Notes: a model not told the origin generated them from the letters alone. A DNA stretch of 9,325 bases from Anaerolineales bacterium UBA3940 (GCA_002385675.1 DGDY01000157.1:1-9325), one strand, 5' to 3'. Numbered from the stretch's first letter, positions 1 through 6,013 are shown. A program made the numbers and translations.

Positions 1-10
1 GACCGGCGCG

Positions 11-45
11 TGTTACAATGCACGGGCAGCAACAGCAAGGTGAGG
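11..45 (+). promoter_or_regulatory. extended -10 promoter and Shine-Dalgarno of the two-component operon
   Basis: TGTTACAAT at 11-19 fits an extended -10 element (TGn followed by TACAAT), placing transcription start near 26. A possible -35 would lie outside the window. AAGGTGAGG at 37-45 is a good Shine-Dalgarno six bases before the GTG at 52. Together they argue against the more upstream in-frame GTG at 10, which would precede the transcript start. Confidence 0.55.
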
Positions 46-51
46 CAAGAC

Positions 52-750
52 GTGGCAGTCATTCTCTTTGTGGAAGATGCAGTGGATCTATCCAGAGTCG
101 TCGTGCGCGAGTTGGAGAGCGCTGGCTATGACGTGCTGCATACTGCCAGCGGCGAGACCGCCCTTCACCTGCACCGCGAGCGCCAGCCCGACCTCGTGAT
201 CCTCGACTGGATGCTGCCGGACCTCGATGGGCTTGAAGTGCTGCGCCGCCTGCGACAGTCCTCCCCCACCCCGGTGCTGATGCTCACCGCCCGCAGCGAG
301 GAGGTCGACCGGGTGATCGGGCTGGAGGTCGGCGCGGATGACTACCTCACCAAGCCGTTCAGCATGCGGGAGCTGTTTGCGCGGATACGCGCCATCCTGC
401 GCCGCGTTGAGATGATCCAGCAGCAGCTTGCCGAGGACCGCGCCCCCGCCGAGCAGGTGATCTCACGCGGGGCGCTGACGCTCGACCCCGGCGCATACCG
501 CGCCACGCTGGGCGACAAACCGCTGGACCTCACCCCTACGGAGTTCAACCTGCTGCACCTGCTGCTGCGCAACCCGGGGCGCGCCTTCAGCCGTGCCTAC
601 CTGCTCGACGCCGTGTGGGGTGAGAACTACGTCGAGGGCGACCGCTCGGTGGACAACGCCGTGCTGCGCCTGCGCAAGAAGCTCGGCCCGCTCGGCGAAT
701 GGATTGAGACGGTGTGGGGCGTCGGCTACCGGCTGAGGGCTGAGTCATGA
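52..750 (+). CDS. OmpR/PhoB-family DNA-binding response regulator
   Basis: This is a 232-residue two-component response regulator acting in the cytoplasm as a phosphorylation-controlled transcription factor. The receiver domain spans about residues 1-118. It has the acidic pair E8-D9, the phospho-acceptor D52 in a VILDWMLPDLDG context, switch residue T79, and K101 in the KPF motif, so all catalytic positions are present. After a linker rich in Q, E and A, a winged-helix trans_reg_C domain fills about residues 133-232, with the family-typical LTPTEFNLL and GVGYRL segments. The length is normal for the family. GTG at 52 is chosen over the in-frame GTG at 10 because it has a Shine-Dalgarno six bases upstream and the longer form adds non-homologous residues. 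The gene overlaps the histidine kinase by four bases (ATGA), so the two are co-translated partners. The target genes cannot be deduced. Confidence 0.95.
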   Translation: MAVILFVEDAVDLSRVVVRELESAGYDVLHTASGETALHLHRERQPDLVILDWMLPDLDGLEVLRRLRQSSPTPVLMLTARSEEVDRVIGLEVGADDYLTKPFSMRELFARIRAILRRVEMIQQQLAEDRAPAEQVISRGALTLDPGAYRATLGDKPLDLTPTEFNLLHLLLRNPGRAFSRAYLLDAVWGENYVEGDRSVDNAVLRLRKKLGPLGEWIETVWGVGYRLRAES

Positions 751-2297
751 GGCGCTGGCTCGCATCGGCTCGCACCGCACAGGCATTCGGCGAGGCGCTT
801 GCGCTCGCTGCCACGCTGATCGCTTTTGTGCTGCTCACCGACCGGCTGGACGACGGCCTGCGCCCGTCGGTTGTGTCGCTCAGCCTCCTGCTGACAAGCA
901 CGCTCTACGCGCTGCTGGCCGCGCTGCGGCGCGAGCTTCCACAGGGCGGCTGGGTGCGGCAGCTTCTCGAAGAGGCAGCGATCGCCATAGCCCTCACGGT
1001 CGTGCTCGGCGCACTGGGCTTAGGCCTGTTCGCGGCGCTGGGCATCGATTTGATGGAGGGACTGGTTGGGCCCTTCACGCTGGGCATCAGCGGCGTGCTG
1101 TATCTGGGGTTTCGCATCGCGGTGCGCATCTGGCTCTGGTGGGACAGCCTCCGCCGCACGCGTCTCGTCTGGTCGCTGACACACGCACACCTGGTCGTCG
1201 CGCTGGTCGTTGCGCTGGGGCTGATCGGCCTGTTTGTTGTCGGCTTTCTGGCGCCTGCCACCAGGTACTACGCCAACTCGCCGGAGACGGGCCCCATCGC
1301 GTGGGTGCTCGACTGGGTGGTATTCAGCGTCTTCCCGATGGCCAGCGTCCTGATCCTGTTCACCGTCGTCGGGCTGGCGCTGATCGCCCCGCCGTCCGCC
1401 CTGATCTCGTATTTCGTCGCCCGGCGCATGACGGTGCGGCTCAAAACCCTGTCCGAAGCCGCCGCCGCCTTCCGGCGCGGCGATTACGCCGTGCGCGCTC
1501 CCGTTGAAGGGCAGGATGAGGTGGCGCAGCTCCAGACCGCGTTCAACGAGATGGCCGCCGAACTGGAGCGCTCGATTGCCGACCTCAAGACCGAGCGCGA
1601 CACCGTCGCCGGGCTGCTGGACGCCCGGCGCAAGCTCATCGCCAACGTCTCGCACGACCTCCGCACGCCCGCTGCCACCATTCGCAGCCATCTTGAGTCC
1701 GCGCTCAACCGCTGGCAGGAGGACGCGCCGCCAGACGATCTGCGGCAGGACCTGCTCGTCATGCTGGGCGAGATCGACCGCCTGCAAAAGCTCGTGGACG
1801 ACCTGTTCCTGCTCTCACGCGCGGAGGTGGGGCAGTTGACCCTGCGCCGCCAGCCGGTGGATGTCGAAAAGGTGGTGCGGGCCGTGGTCAGCGCCGCCGC
1901 CCCGCCCGCGTGGCAGGCCCGGCGCGTCGAAGTGCTCGCGGATGTCGCAGATGATCTCCCCCACGCCCACGCCGACCCCGACCGGCTGGCACAGGCCATG
2001 CACAACCTTGTCCACAACGCGATCCGGCACACGCCGCCCGGGGGGATCGTCGCAGTGAGCGCCACCAGTGAGAACGGCGTGGTGCGCATTGCTGTACGCG
2101 ACACCGGCGCGGGGATCGATGAGGCGCATCTGCCGCACGTGTGGGAGCGCTTCTACCAGGCAGACCCTGAGGCGGGCGGCGCCGGGCTGGGGTTGTCCAT
2201 CGTGAAGGAACTTGTCGAGCTGATGGGTGGCACCGTCGCCGCCGAGAGCCGCACCGGTCAGGGAAGCTGCTTCTCCATCTCGCTGCCCCGCGCCTGA
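747..2297 (+). CDS. membrane sensor histidine kinase, HAMP/HisKA/HATPase
   Basis: This 516-residue protein is the cognate kinase of the upstream response regulator; its ATG overlaps the regulator stop codon. The first ~222 residues are very hydrophobic. I see about six membrane segments (roughly 14-31, 41-60, 76-98, 106-130, 147-170 and 188-220), with no large extracytoplasmic domain. A short outside loop near 170-186 sits between the last two. A HAMP domain follows (~220-275). The HisKA H-box has the phospho-accepting H303 in NVSHDLRTP. The HATPase_c domain has N424 in the N-box, D452 in DTGAGI (G1), and a glycine-rich GLGLSIV G2 box near 480-488, so the catalytic set is complete. The membrane-embedded input suggests sensing of a membrane or envelope cue, which is inference. 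The last 40 bp overlap the 3' end of the convergent DnaA-family gene. Confidence 0.93.
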   Translation: MRRWLASARTAQAFGEALALAATLIAFVLLTDRLDDGLRPSVVSLSLLLTSTLYALLAALRRELPQGGWVRQLLEEAAIAIALTVVLGALGLGLFAALGIDLMEGLVGPFTLGISGVLYLGFRIAVRIWLWWDSLRRTRLVWSLTHAHLVVALVVALGLIGLFVVGFLAPATRYYANSPETGPIAWVLDWVVFSVFPMASVLILFTVVGLALIAPPSALISYFVARRMTVRLKTLSEAAAAFRRGDYAVRAPVEGQDEVAQLQTAFNEMAAELERSIADLKTERDTVAGLLDARRKLIANVSHDLRTPAATIRSHLESALNRWQEDAPPDDLRQDLLVMLGEIDRLQKLVDDLFLLSRAEVGQLTLRRQPVDVEKVVRAVVSAAAPPAWQARRVEVLADVADDLPHAHADPDRLAQAMHNLVHNAIRHTPPGGIVAVSATSENGVVRIAVRDTGAGIDEAHLPHVWERFYQADPEAGGAGLGLSIVKELVELMGGTVAAESRTGQGSCFSISLPRA

Positions 2298-3709
2298 ACC
2301 TGCACGGGGACGGCTGCGGTTTGCTGCACGAGCGCCCGCGCCACCGCTTTGACCTGACGGCGCAGCGCGGCGTCGCCCTCGATCATCTCTTCGATCCGGT
2401 TGCAGCCGTGCAGGATGGTGCTGTGGCTGCGCCCGTCAAGCGCATCGCCGACAAGCTGGAGCGGCAAGCCTATCTCGCAGTGGGCGACGTACATCACCAC
2501 CTGCCGCGCGGTGGAGATCGCCCGCGTGCGGCTGCGCCCGCGCAGGTCGGCTTCCGCCACGCCGAACACCTCCGCAACCGCCGCGAGCACATTGCCCACG
2601 TCGATCTCGCCTGCGGCAGGCGCGGCGCGCAGTTCTTCGAGCACTTCCTCGGCCTCGTCGACGGTCGGCGCGCTGCGCGTTAGCAGGCTGGTGGCGATCA
2701 GCCGGTTCAGCGCGCCCTCAAGCTCACGCACGCTGCCCTCAACCTCCCGCGCGACTCTCTCCACCACGTCCAGCGGGATAGGCCCGTTCGGCGAGCGGTC
2801 CTGCGCCTTGCGGTTGAGGATTTCCAGCCGCGTGGGATAGTCGGGCGGCGTGATCTCGACGACCAGCCCGCCCTCGAAGCGCGAGCGCAGTCGGCTGTCC
2901 AGCCCGGCGATGGCGGCAGGCGGCGCGCCCGCCGTCACGACGATCTGCGCGTTCGCGGTCAGGAGGGCGTCGAAGGTGTGGAAGAACTCCTCCTGCGAGG
3001 ACTCCTTCCCGGCCAGAAATTGCACGTCGTCCACGAGCAGCACGTCCACCTCGCGGTACTTCTGGCGGAACTCGCGGGTGTTCTTGGCGCGGATCGCCGC
3101 CACCATGTCGTTCGTGAACGTCTCCGAGGTGACGTACAGCACCCGCTGCCCGCGCTCGTGGCAGGCGTTGCCGATCGCCTGGAGCAGATGCGTCTTGCCA
3201 AGCCCTACCCCGGCGTGGATGTACAGCGGGTTGAACTGCACGGCAGGCGTGTTGACAATAGCCAGTGCTGCGGCGTGAGCAAGCTGGTTGCACGGCCCGG
3301 TGACGAAGGTATCGAAGGTGTGCTGGGGGTTGAGATTGCACGGGCGGCGCGGCTGGCGCTCCGGGCGCGGCTGCTCGTCGAGCGTGGCGAGCAGCGGGCC
3401 AGCTTCCGCCATGTCCGCCGCGTCCTCGGCGTGGGGCCTGTGTGCCTTCTCCGGCGCAACAACGAACCGCACTTCGACGGTGCGCCCGGCGATGCGGCCC
3501 ACCGTCCGCACCACCGTTTTCTTCAGCCGCTTGTCGAGCCATTCCCGCGCGAAGTTGTTGTGTACGCCAATGATGTACGTCCCGTCCTCGTAAGCGATGA
3601 GACGGGCGCCTCGCAGCCACGCGTCAAACGTTTCGCGTGGAAGTTGAAGCTGCAGCTCGCCGTAGGCCGTCTGCCAGACCTCGGCGGCTGGTAGAGTCCG
3701 GTTATCCAT
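2258..3709 (-). CDS. dnaA: DnaA-family replication initiator, divergent
   Basis: This 483-residue protein has the full four-domain DnaA layout. Domain I is about residues 8-85. A short, charged linker (domain II) follows at ~86-125. The AAA+ domain has Walker A GVGLGKT at 167-173, Walker B LLVDD at 224-228, the box VII arginine R277 in RLRSRFEGG, and a VRELEGALNRL sensor II. Domain IV is a DNA-binding helix-turn-helix at ~385-455. In the family the protein binds ATP and opens oriC at DnaA boxes. Several conserved positions differ: AGVGLGKT where GGVGLGKT is usual, TAGAPP where TSDRPP is usual in sensor I, and DGRSHST where GGRDHTT is usual in the DNA-contact signature. A ~20-residue C-terminal tail overlaps the kinase gene. 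dnaN and rpmH are absent. No strong Shine-Dalgarno precedes the ATG. It is either a lineage-diverged chromosomal DnaA or a second DnaA paralogue; the sequence alone does not decide. Confidence 0.9.
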   Translation of the reverse strand: MDNRTLPAAEVWQTAYGELQLQLPRETFDAWLRGARLIAYEDGTYIIGVHNNFAREWLDKRLKKTVVRTVGRIAGRTVEVRFVVAPEKAHRPHAEDAADMAEAGPLLATLDEQPRPERQPRRPCNLNPQHTFDTFVTGPCNQLAHAAALAIVNTPAVQFNPLYIHAGVGLGKTHLLQAIGNACHERGQRVLYVTSETFTNDMVAAIRAKNTREFRQKYREVDVLLVDDVQFLAGKESSQEEFFHTFDALLTANAQIVVTAGAPPAAIAGLDSRLRSRFEGGLVVEITPPDYPTRLEILNRKAQDRSPNGPIPLDVVERVAREVEGSVRELEGALNRLIATSLLTRSAPTVDEAEEVLEELRAAPAAGEIDVGNVLAAVAEVFGVAEADLRGRSRTRAISTARQVVMYVAHCEIGLPLQLVGDALDGRSHSTILHGCNRIEEMIEGDAALRRQVKAVARALVQQTAAVPVQVQARGSEMEKQLP

Positions 3710-3744
3710 TGTCGTACCAGCTTTAAGCTAGGCGCGAGCAACGT

Positions 3745-3765
3745 GAAAACAGGCAGGCTGTTTTC
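3745..3765. repeat. 8-bp inverted repeat in the dnaA leader
   Basis: GAAAACAG (3745-3752) and CTGTTTTC (3758-3765) are perfect reverse complements around a 5-base spacer. The repeat lies 36 bp upstream of the dnaA start codon. It could be an operator or an mRNA hairpin in the leader. No T-run follows on either strand, so it is unlikely to be a plain terminator. Confidence 0.6.
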
Positions 3766-3796
3766 CGGTCGCTGGCTCCCGCAAGAGAGCGAAAGT

Positions 3797-3825
3797 TGTA
3801 TAGGCTTGAAGCGTATAGGGTTTAA
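3797..3825 (-). promoter_or_regulatory. candidate dnaA promoter
   Basis: On the minus strand TTAAAC (3825-3820) and TATACA (3802-3797) are 17 bp apart, giving a leader of roughly 80 bases before the ATG at 3709. The -35 match is only 3 of 6. CCTATAC occurs twice, 15 bp apart (3813-3819 and 3798-3804 as GTATAGG on +), so a regulator binding one helix face is possible. The -35 overlaps the left arm of the 10-bp inverted repeat at 3821. Confidence 0.35.
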
Positions 3826-3903
3826 TCTGCTAGTGCGGAATGCGATGTTGTACTCAACATCTTAGCAGAGGCTTCACTCAAAACACAATGCCCGCAGATT
3901 AAA
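3821..3903. repeat. nested, partly exclusive inverted repeats
   Basis: TTTAATCTGC (3821-3830) and GCAGATTAAA (3894-3903) are a perfect 10-bp inverted repeat. Between them GATGTTG (3844-3850) and CAACATC (3855-3861) form a hairpin with a 4-base loop. TCTGCTA (3826-3832) can also pair with TAGCAGA (3863-3869). That pairing uses part of the 10-bp arm, so the two long stems exclude each other. The structure could form as RNA from either strand or as a DNA cruciform. Confidence 0.65.
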
Positions 3904-3940
3904 GAATCACATGTTTTAAGAATGGGGAATGTTAAAGAAT
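3899..3940. repeat. iteron-like TTAAAGAAT repeats
   Basis: Three 9-base units occur in the same orientation with 16 and 17 bp spacing: TTAAAGAAT at 3899-3907, TTTAAGAAT at 3915-3923 (one or two mismatches), and TTAAAGAAT at 3932-3940. A fourth exact copy is at 4094-4102. The 13-base string AATGTTAAAGAAT is identical at 3928-3940 and 4090-4102. The spacing is near, but not exactly, one and a half helical turns. Initiator-binding iterons are one reading; chance in AT-rich DNA is another. Confidence 0.5.
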
Positions 3941-4013
3941 ACGCGGCGGCACGCCGGTGGTAGCAGCAGCACACCCTGCCCCGGCCCGCTCGATACCGCC
4001 ACCGATATGTGGG

Positions 4014-4055
4014 GGCTGTCGTTACCACAGGGGCCATATTTAGGAGGTGACAGCC
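4014..4055 (+). promoter_or_regulatory. perfect Shine-Dalgarno partly inside a hairpin
   Basis: AGGAGGTGA at 4042-4050 is fully complementary to the usual 16S rRNA tail. GGCTGTC (4014-4020) can pair with GACAGCC (4049-4055). This closes a 28-base loop that contains most of the Shine-Dalgarno and ends right before the GTG at 4056. No good promoter was found upstream on the + strand. Confidence 0.4.
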
Positions 4056-4097
4056 GTGTGTAAGCGGAAGAGTCTCCATACACCGCAGAAATGTTAA
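4056..4097 (+). CDS. possible 13-codon leader-type ORF
   Basis: GTG at 4056 opens a 13-residue reading frame (MCKRKSLHTPQKC) that stops with TAA at 4095-4097. It starts five bases after a perfect AGGAGGTGA Shine-Dalgarno. The peptide is basic and has cysteines at positions 2 and 13. Nothing downstream on this strand is a gene, since the lipoprotein gene runs the other way, so a classical attenuator role is not obvious. I cannot recognise the peptide. The case rests only on the ribosome binding site, and chance is quite possible. Confidence 0.25.
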   Translation: MCKRKSLHTPQKC

Positions 4098-4101
4098 AGA
4101 A

Positions 4102-4164
4102 TCGCCGGGGATTGTAGCCGGATTCCGCCCGGTATGAATCCCTGGCCTGTCGCCAGCCCGGCGA
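4102..4164 (-). terminator. branched-hairpin candidate terminator after the BMP lipoprotein gene
   Basis: TCGCCGGG (4102-4109) and CCCGGCGA (4157-4164) form a perfect 8-bp outer stem. Inside are CTGGC/GCCAG (4142-4146 with 4152-4156) and a second arm from GATT/AATC (4110-4113 with 4137-4140) that encloses CCGG/CCGG. The result would be a three-way junction. Read on the minus strand it begins 5 bases after the lipoprotein stop codon and is followed by the T-rich TTCTTTAACATTT. It may be an intrinsic terminator, though the T-run is imperfect. Confidence 0.45.
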
Positions 4165-4169
4165 AACCG

Positions 4170-5246
4170 CTAGCTGTCATCCAGATCGTAAGCGTCAAGG
4201 TCGCCGAGATCGAGCGTGCCATCGCGAAAGCCCTGGATGGCCGCCTCAACCTCCGTCCGCATCCCCTCAGTGACCCGGTCAAGCAGCGCCTCGTTGAACT
4301 CGACAGCGACGCCGTCATTGTCGAAGCCAATCCAGTATTCTTTACTGCCGAACGTCCCGGCAACGCTCTCCTCGATCATCTGCCGGTATACGATGGACCA
4401 GTCATAGACAAAGCTCGCCAGCACGTGGTCGGGGGCAAGCTCGGTCTGGTTGGCGACGTTGCCCATGCAGATCACGTCCGCCTCGGCGCAGGCAGTGAGC
4501 ACCGCGATGCCGACGCCGTCGCCGCTCTGCCACAGCCGGTCCGCCCCCGCCTCGATCTGCCTCAGTGCGGCGTTCTTCGCCCCGTCTATATCGTTGAAGT
4601 CACCCACAAAGTCGGTGAGCACCGTCACGTCGGGGTTGACGGCCTCCGCGCCGAGGATGAAGCCGACGTGCCCCCGGTGAATCTCGGACACGTCCACGCC
4701 GCCGACCGCGCCAACTACGTCGCTTTCGGTGCTCAGCCCGGCGAGGATGCCCATCAGGTAGCCGCCCTCCTCCAGCCGCACGTCATACACGGAGACGTTC
4801 GGCGCGAGCTTGGTCCCGGAGCCTACCGCGAAATTTGTGCCGGGGTAGTCCGGCGCGACCTTGATGATCGGTTCCTGGAACTGGAAGCCCGGGCCGACGA
4901 TGAGGTCATAGCCCTGCTGGGCATAGTCGATCAGCGCGGGCTCGATGTCCACCGGGTCGTAAAGCCCCTCAACCACGGTCAGGTCGACGGGCACGTCGGT
5001 CTGCTCGATGGCACGGTTCATCCCGTCCAGCACAGCCTGGTTCCACGACACGTCATCGGCGCGCCCCGGCAGGATCACCACCACGCGCAGCGGCTCATCT
5101 CCCGCTCCGCCCCCCTCGGCGGGCAACTCGGCGGCAGGCGGGGCAGTTCCCAGCCCTTCTGCGGAGGCCGGGGTACAGGCTGCGCTGAGCACCACCAGCA
5201 TGGCCGCAGCAAGCAGGTTCTGCAACACCTTACGTGTGCGCATCAT
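4170..5246 (-). CDS. BMP/Med-family substrate-binding lipoprotein
   Basis: This 358-residue protein is a surface-anchored solute receptor of the BMP/PnrA family, whose studied members bind purine nucleosides for ABC uptake. It has a basic N-terminus, a hydrophobic stretch, and a lipobox LSAAC with the lipidated C24. A flexible linker rich in A, G, P and E (~25-50) follows. The two-lobed binding domain starts at LRVVVILPGRADDVSWN. Family-like stretches include YDLIVGPGFQFQEP, YDVRLEEGGYLMGILAG, GAVGGVDVSEIHRGHVGF and the C-terminal QGFRDGTLDL. Length is normal. AAGGAG (5258-5253) sits six bases before the first of two adjacent ATGs. The gene has its own promoter (5306-5335). No ATP-binding or permease gene lies alongside, so it either serves a transporter encoded elsewhere or is a stand-alone sensor-type receptor. 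The exact ligand is unknown. Confidence 0.9.
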   Translation of the reverse strand: MMRTRKVLQNLLAAAMLVVLSAACTPASAEGLGTAPPAAELPAEGGGAGDEPLRVVVILPGRADDVSWNQAVLDGMNRAIEQTDVPVDLTVVEGLYDPVDIEPALIDYAQQGYDLIVGPGFQFQEPIIKVAPDYPGTNFAVGSGTKLAPNVSVYDVRLEEGGYLMGILAGLSTESDVVGAVGGVDVSEIHRGHVGFILGAEAVNPDVTVLTDFVGDFNDIDGAKNAALRQIEAGADRLWQSGDGVGIAVLTACAEADVICMGNVANQTELAPDHVLASFVYDWSIVYRQMIEESVAGTFGSKEYWIGFDNDGVAVEFNEALLDRVTEGMRTEVEAAIQGFRDGTLDLGDLDAYDLDDS

Positions 5247-5305
5247 TTCTTACTCCTTCTGCGGCTGGGAAGCTACCGCCGGCCCACTGCTCTCTGGTGA
5301 CATTC

Positions 5306-5335
5306 AGAATATGGCGTTTTTTTCTGCTGCGTCAA
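5306..5335 (-). promoter_or_regulatory. sigma-70-type promoter of the BMP lipoprotein gene
   Basis: On the minus strand TTGACG (5335-5330) and TATTCT (5311-5306) are separated by 18 bp, including a run of seven A. This predicts a start near 5299 and a leader of about 50 bases. Just upstream, on the + strand, GAGGAAA is repeated exactly one helical turn apart (5354-5360 and 5364-5370), a possible regulator site. Confidence 0.6.
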
Positions 5336-5407
5336 GTACCCGGCGAACGTCGTGAGGAAACGCGAGGAAAGAGGTAACCAGGCAGCGGGATACTCCGGGT
5401 GTGCGCC

Positions 5408-6013
5408 TCAGCGCGGGGCGAAACGCTGCTCCTGCCAGGGGTCGCCGTTGTTGTGATAGCCCGCCCGCTCCCAGAAGCCGGGCCTGTCCTCTGCCGCAAA
5501 CTCGATGCCCCGCACCCACTTGGCGCTCTTCCAGAAGTATCGTTTCGGCACGAGCGTGCGCAGCGGGAAGCCATGGTCAGGGTCGAGCGGTTTGCCGTCG
5601 TAGCGGTAGGCCAGCAGCACGTCGTGATCCAGCATCACATCAAGCGGCAGGTTGGTCGTGTAGCCCTGCTCGCAGTGAACAATGACGTAGCGCGCCTCCG
5701 GCCTGACGCCCGCCAGCCGTGCAAACTCGCGGAACGACACGCCCTCCCAGATCGTGTCGAACTTGCTCCAGCGAGTCACGCAGTGGATGTCACACGTAAC
5801 TGTTGTCACCGGCAGGCTGGTGAACTCCTGCCAGGTCCACGTACGTTCCTCATCCACCAGCCCGAACGCGCGGAGCGTCCATGTTTCGAGGTTGGTCTCC
5901 GGCACGCGACCGTAGTGCAGCACCGGGAACTTCAGCGTGAGCGATTGCCCCGGCGGCAGCCGCCCCTCACGCGCGAACTTATCTTCCAGCATGCGCCTCT
6001 GTCTCTGTGACAT
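5408..6013 (-). CDS. cytoplasmic sulfite-oxidase-like molybdopterin oxidoreductase (YuiH type)
   Basis: This protein of about 201 residues belongs to the sulfite oxidase/oxidoreductase molybdopterin-binding fold. The segment [12 protein letters not shown] carries the expected molybdenum-ligating cysteine (C78 when counted from the ATG at 6013), followed by the family-typical [22 protein letters not shown] and [17 protein letters not shown] stretches. There is no signal peptide or twin-arginine motif, so unlike MsrP/YedY it should stay in the cytoplasm. The natural substrate of this subfamily is not established to my knowledge. ATG at 6013 is chosen because GGGGAGG lies just upstream (6024-6018). 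A GTG at 6031 would add six residues, four of them glycine. It lies downstream of tatA in the same direction, but a strong terminator separates them and it has its own -10 element. Confidence 0.85.
   Translation of the reverse strand: MSQRQRRMLEDKFAREGRLPPGQSLTLKFPVLHYGRVPETNLETWTLRAFGLVDEERTWTWQEFTSLPVTTVTCDIHCVTRWSKFDTIWEGVSFREFARLAGVRPEARYVIVHCEQGYTTNLPLDVMLDHDVLLAYRYDGKPLDPDHGFPLRTLVPKRYFWKSAKWVRGIEFAAEDRPGFWERAGYHNNGDPWQEQRFAPR

Larger units (their letters stand above)
3710..4169. other. 460-bp non-coding region upstream of the dnaA homologue, rich in repeats
   Basis: No convincing protein-coding gene lies here. From left to right it holds an 8-bp inverted repeat in the dnaA leader (3745-3765), a candidate dnaA promoter (3797-3825), nested inverted repeats (3821-3903), iteron-like TTAAAGAAT repeats (3899-3940), a GC-rich stretch (3941-4089) with a tiny + strand ORF (4056-4097), and a likely terminator structure for the lipoprotein gene (4102-4164). 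Bases 3781-3940 are about 41% G+C by hand count, clearly lower than the flanking genes. No canonical TTATCCACA box was found. Confidence 0.7.

Noticed and set aside
10..51. N-terminal extension of the response regulator from GTG at 10
   Set aside because: The extended -10 at 11-19 puts the transcript start downstream of that codon, and the GTG at 52 has a proper Shine-Dalgarno.
2978..3694. Long + strand open frame opposite the DnaA homologue
   Set aside because: It is antisense to the conserved AAA+ and domain I coding sequence, has no recognisable motifs and no good start signal.
3702..3710. TTATCCATT, a 7-of-9 match to the DnaA box, overlapping the dnaA start codon
   Set aside because: A single imperfect match over coding bases (M-D-N codons) is expected by chance; no further boxes were found nearby.
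3822..4079. 85-codon minus-strand frame in the non-coding region upstream of dnaA
   Set aside because: No Shine-Dalgarno before its ATG, no recognisable domain, and it runs through inverted repeats and iteron-like repeats that account for the sequence better.
3941..4100. Known structural RNA (4.5S, 6S, RNase P, tRNA or a known riboswitch)
   Set aside because: None of the conserved core sequences of these RNAs were found in the GC-rich block.
4134..5300. Long + strand open frame (388 codons) opposite the BMP lipoprotein gene
   Set aside because: The minus strand encodes a recognisable lipoprotein with lipobox, Shine-Dalgarno and promoter. The + frame lacks family features and is a GC-rich antisense shadow.
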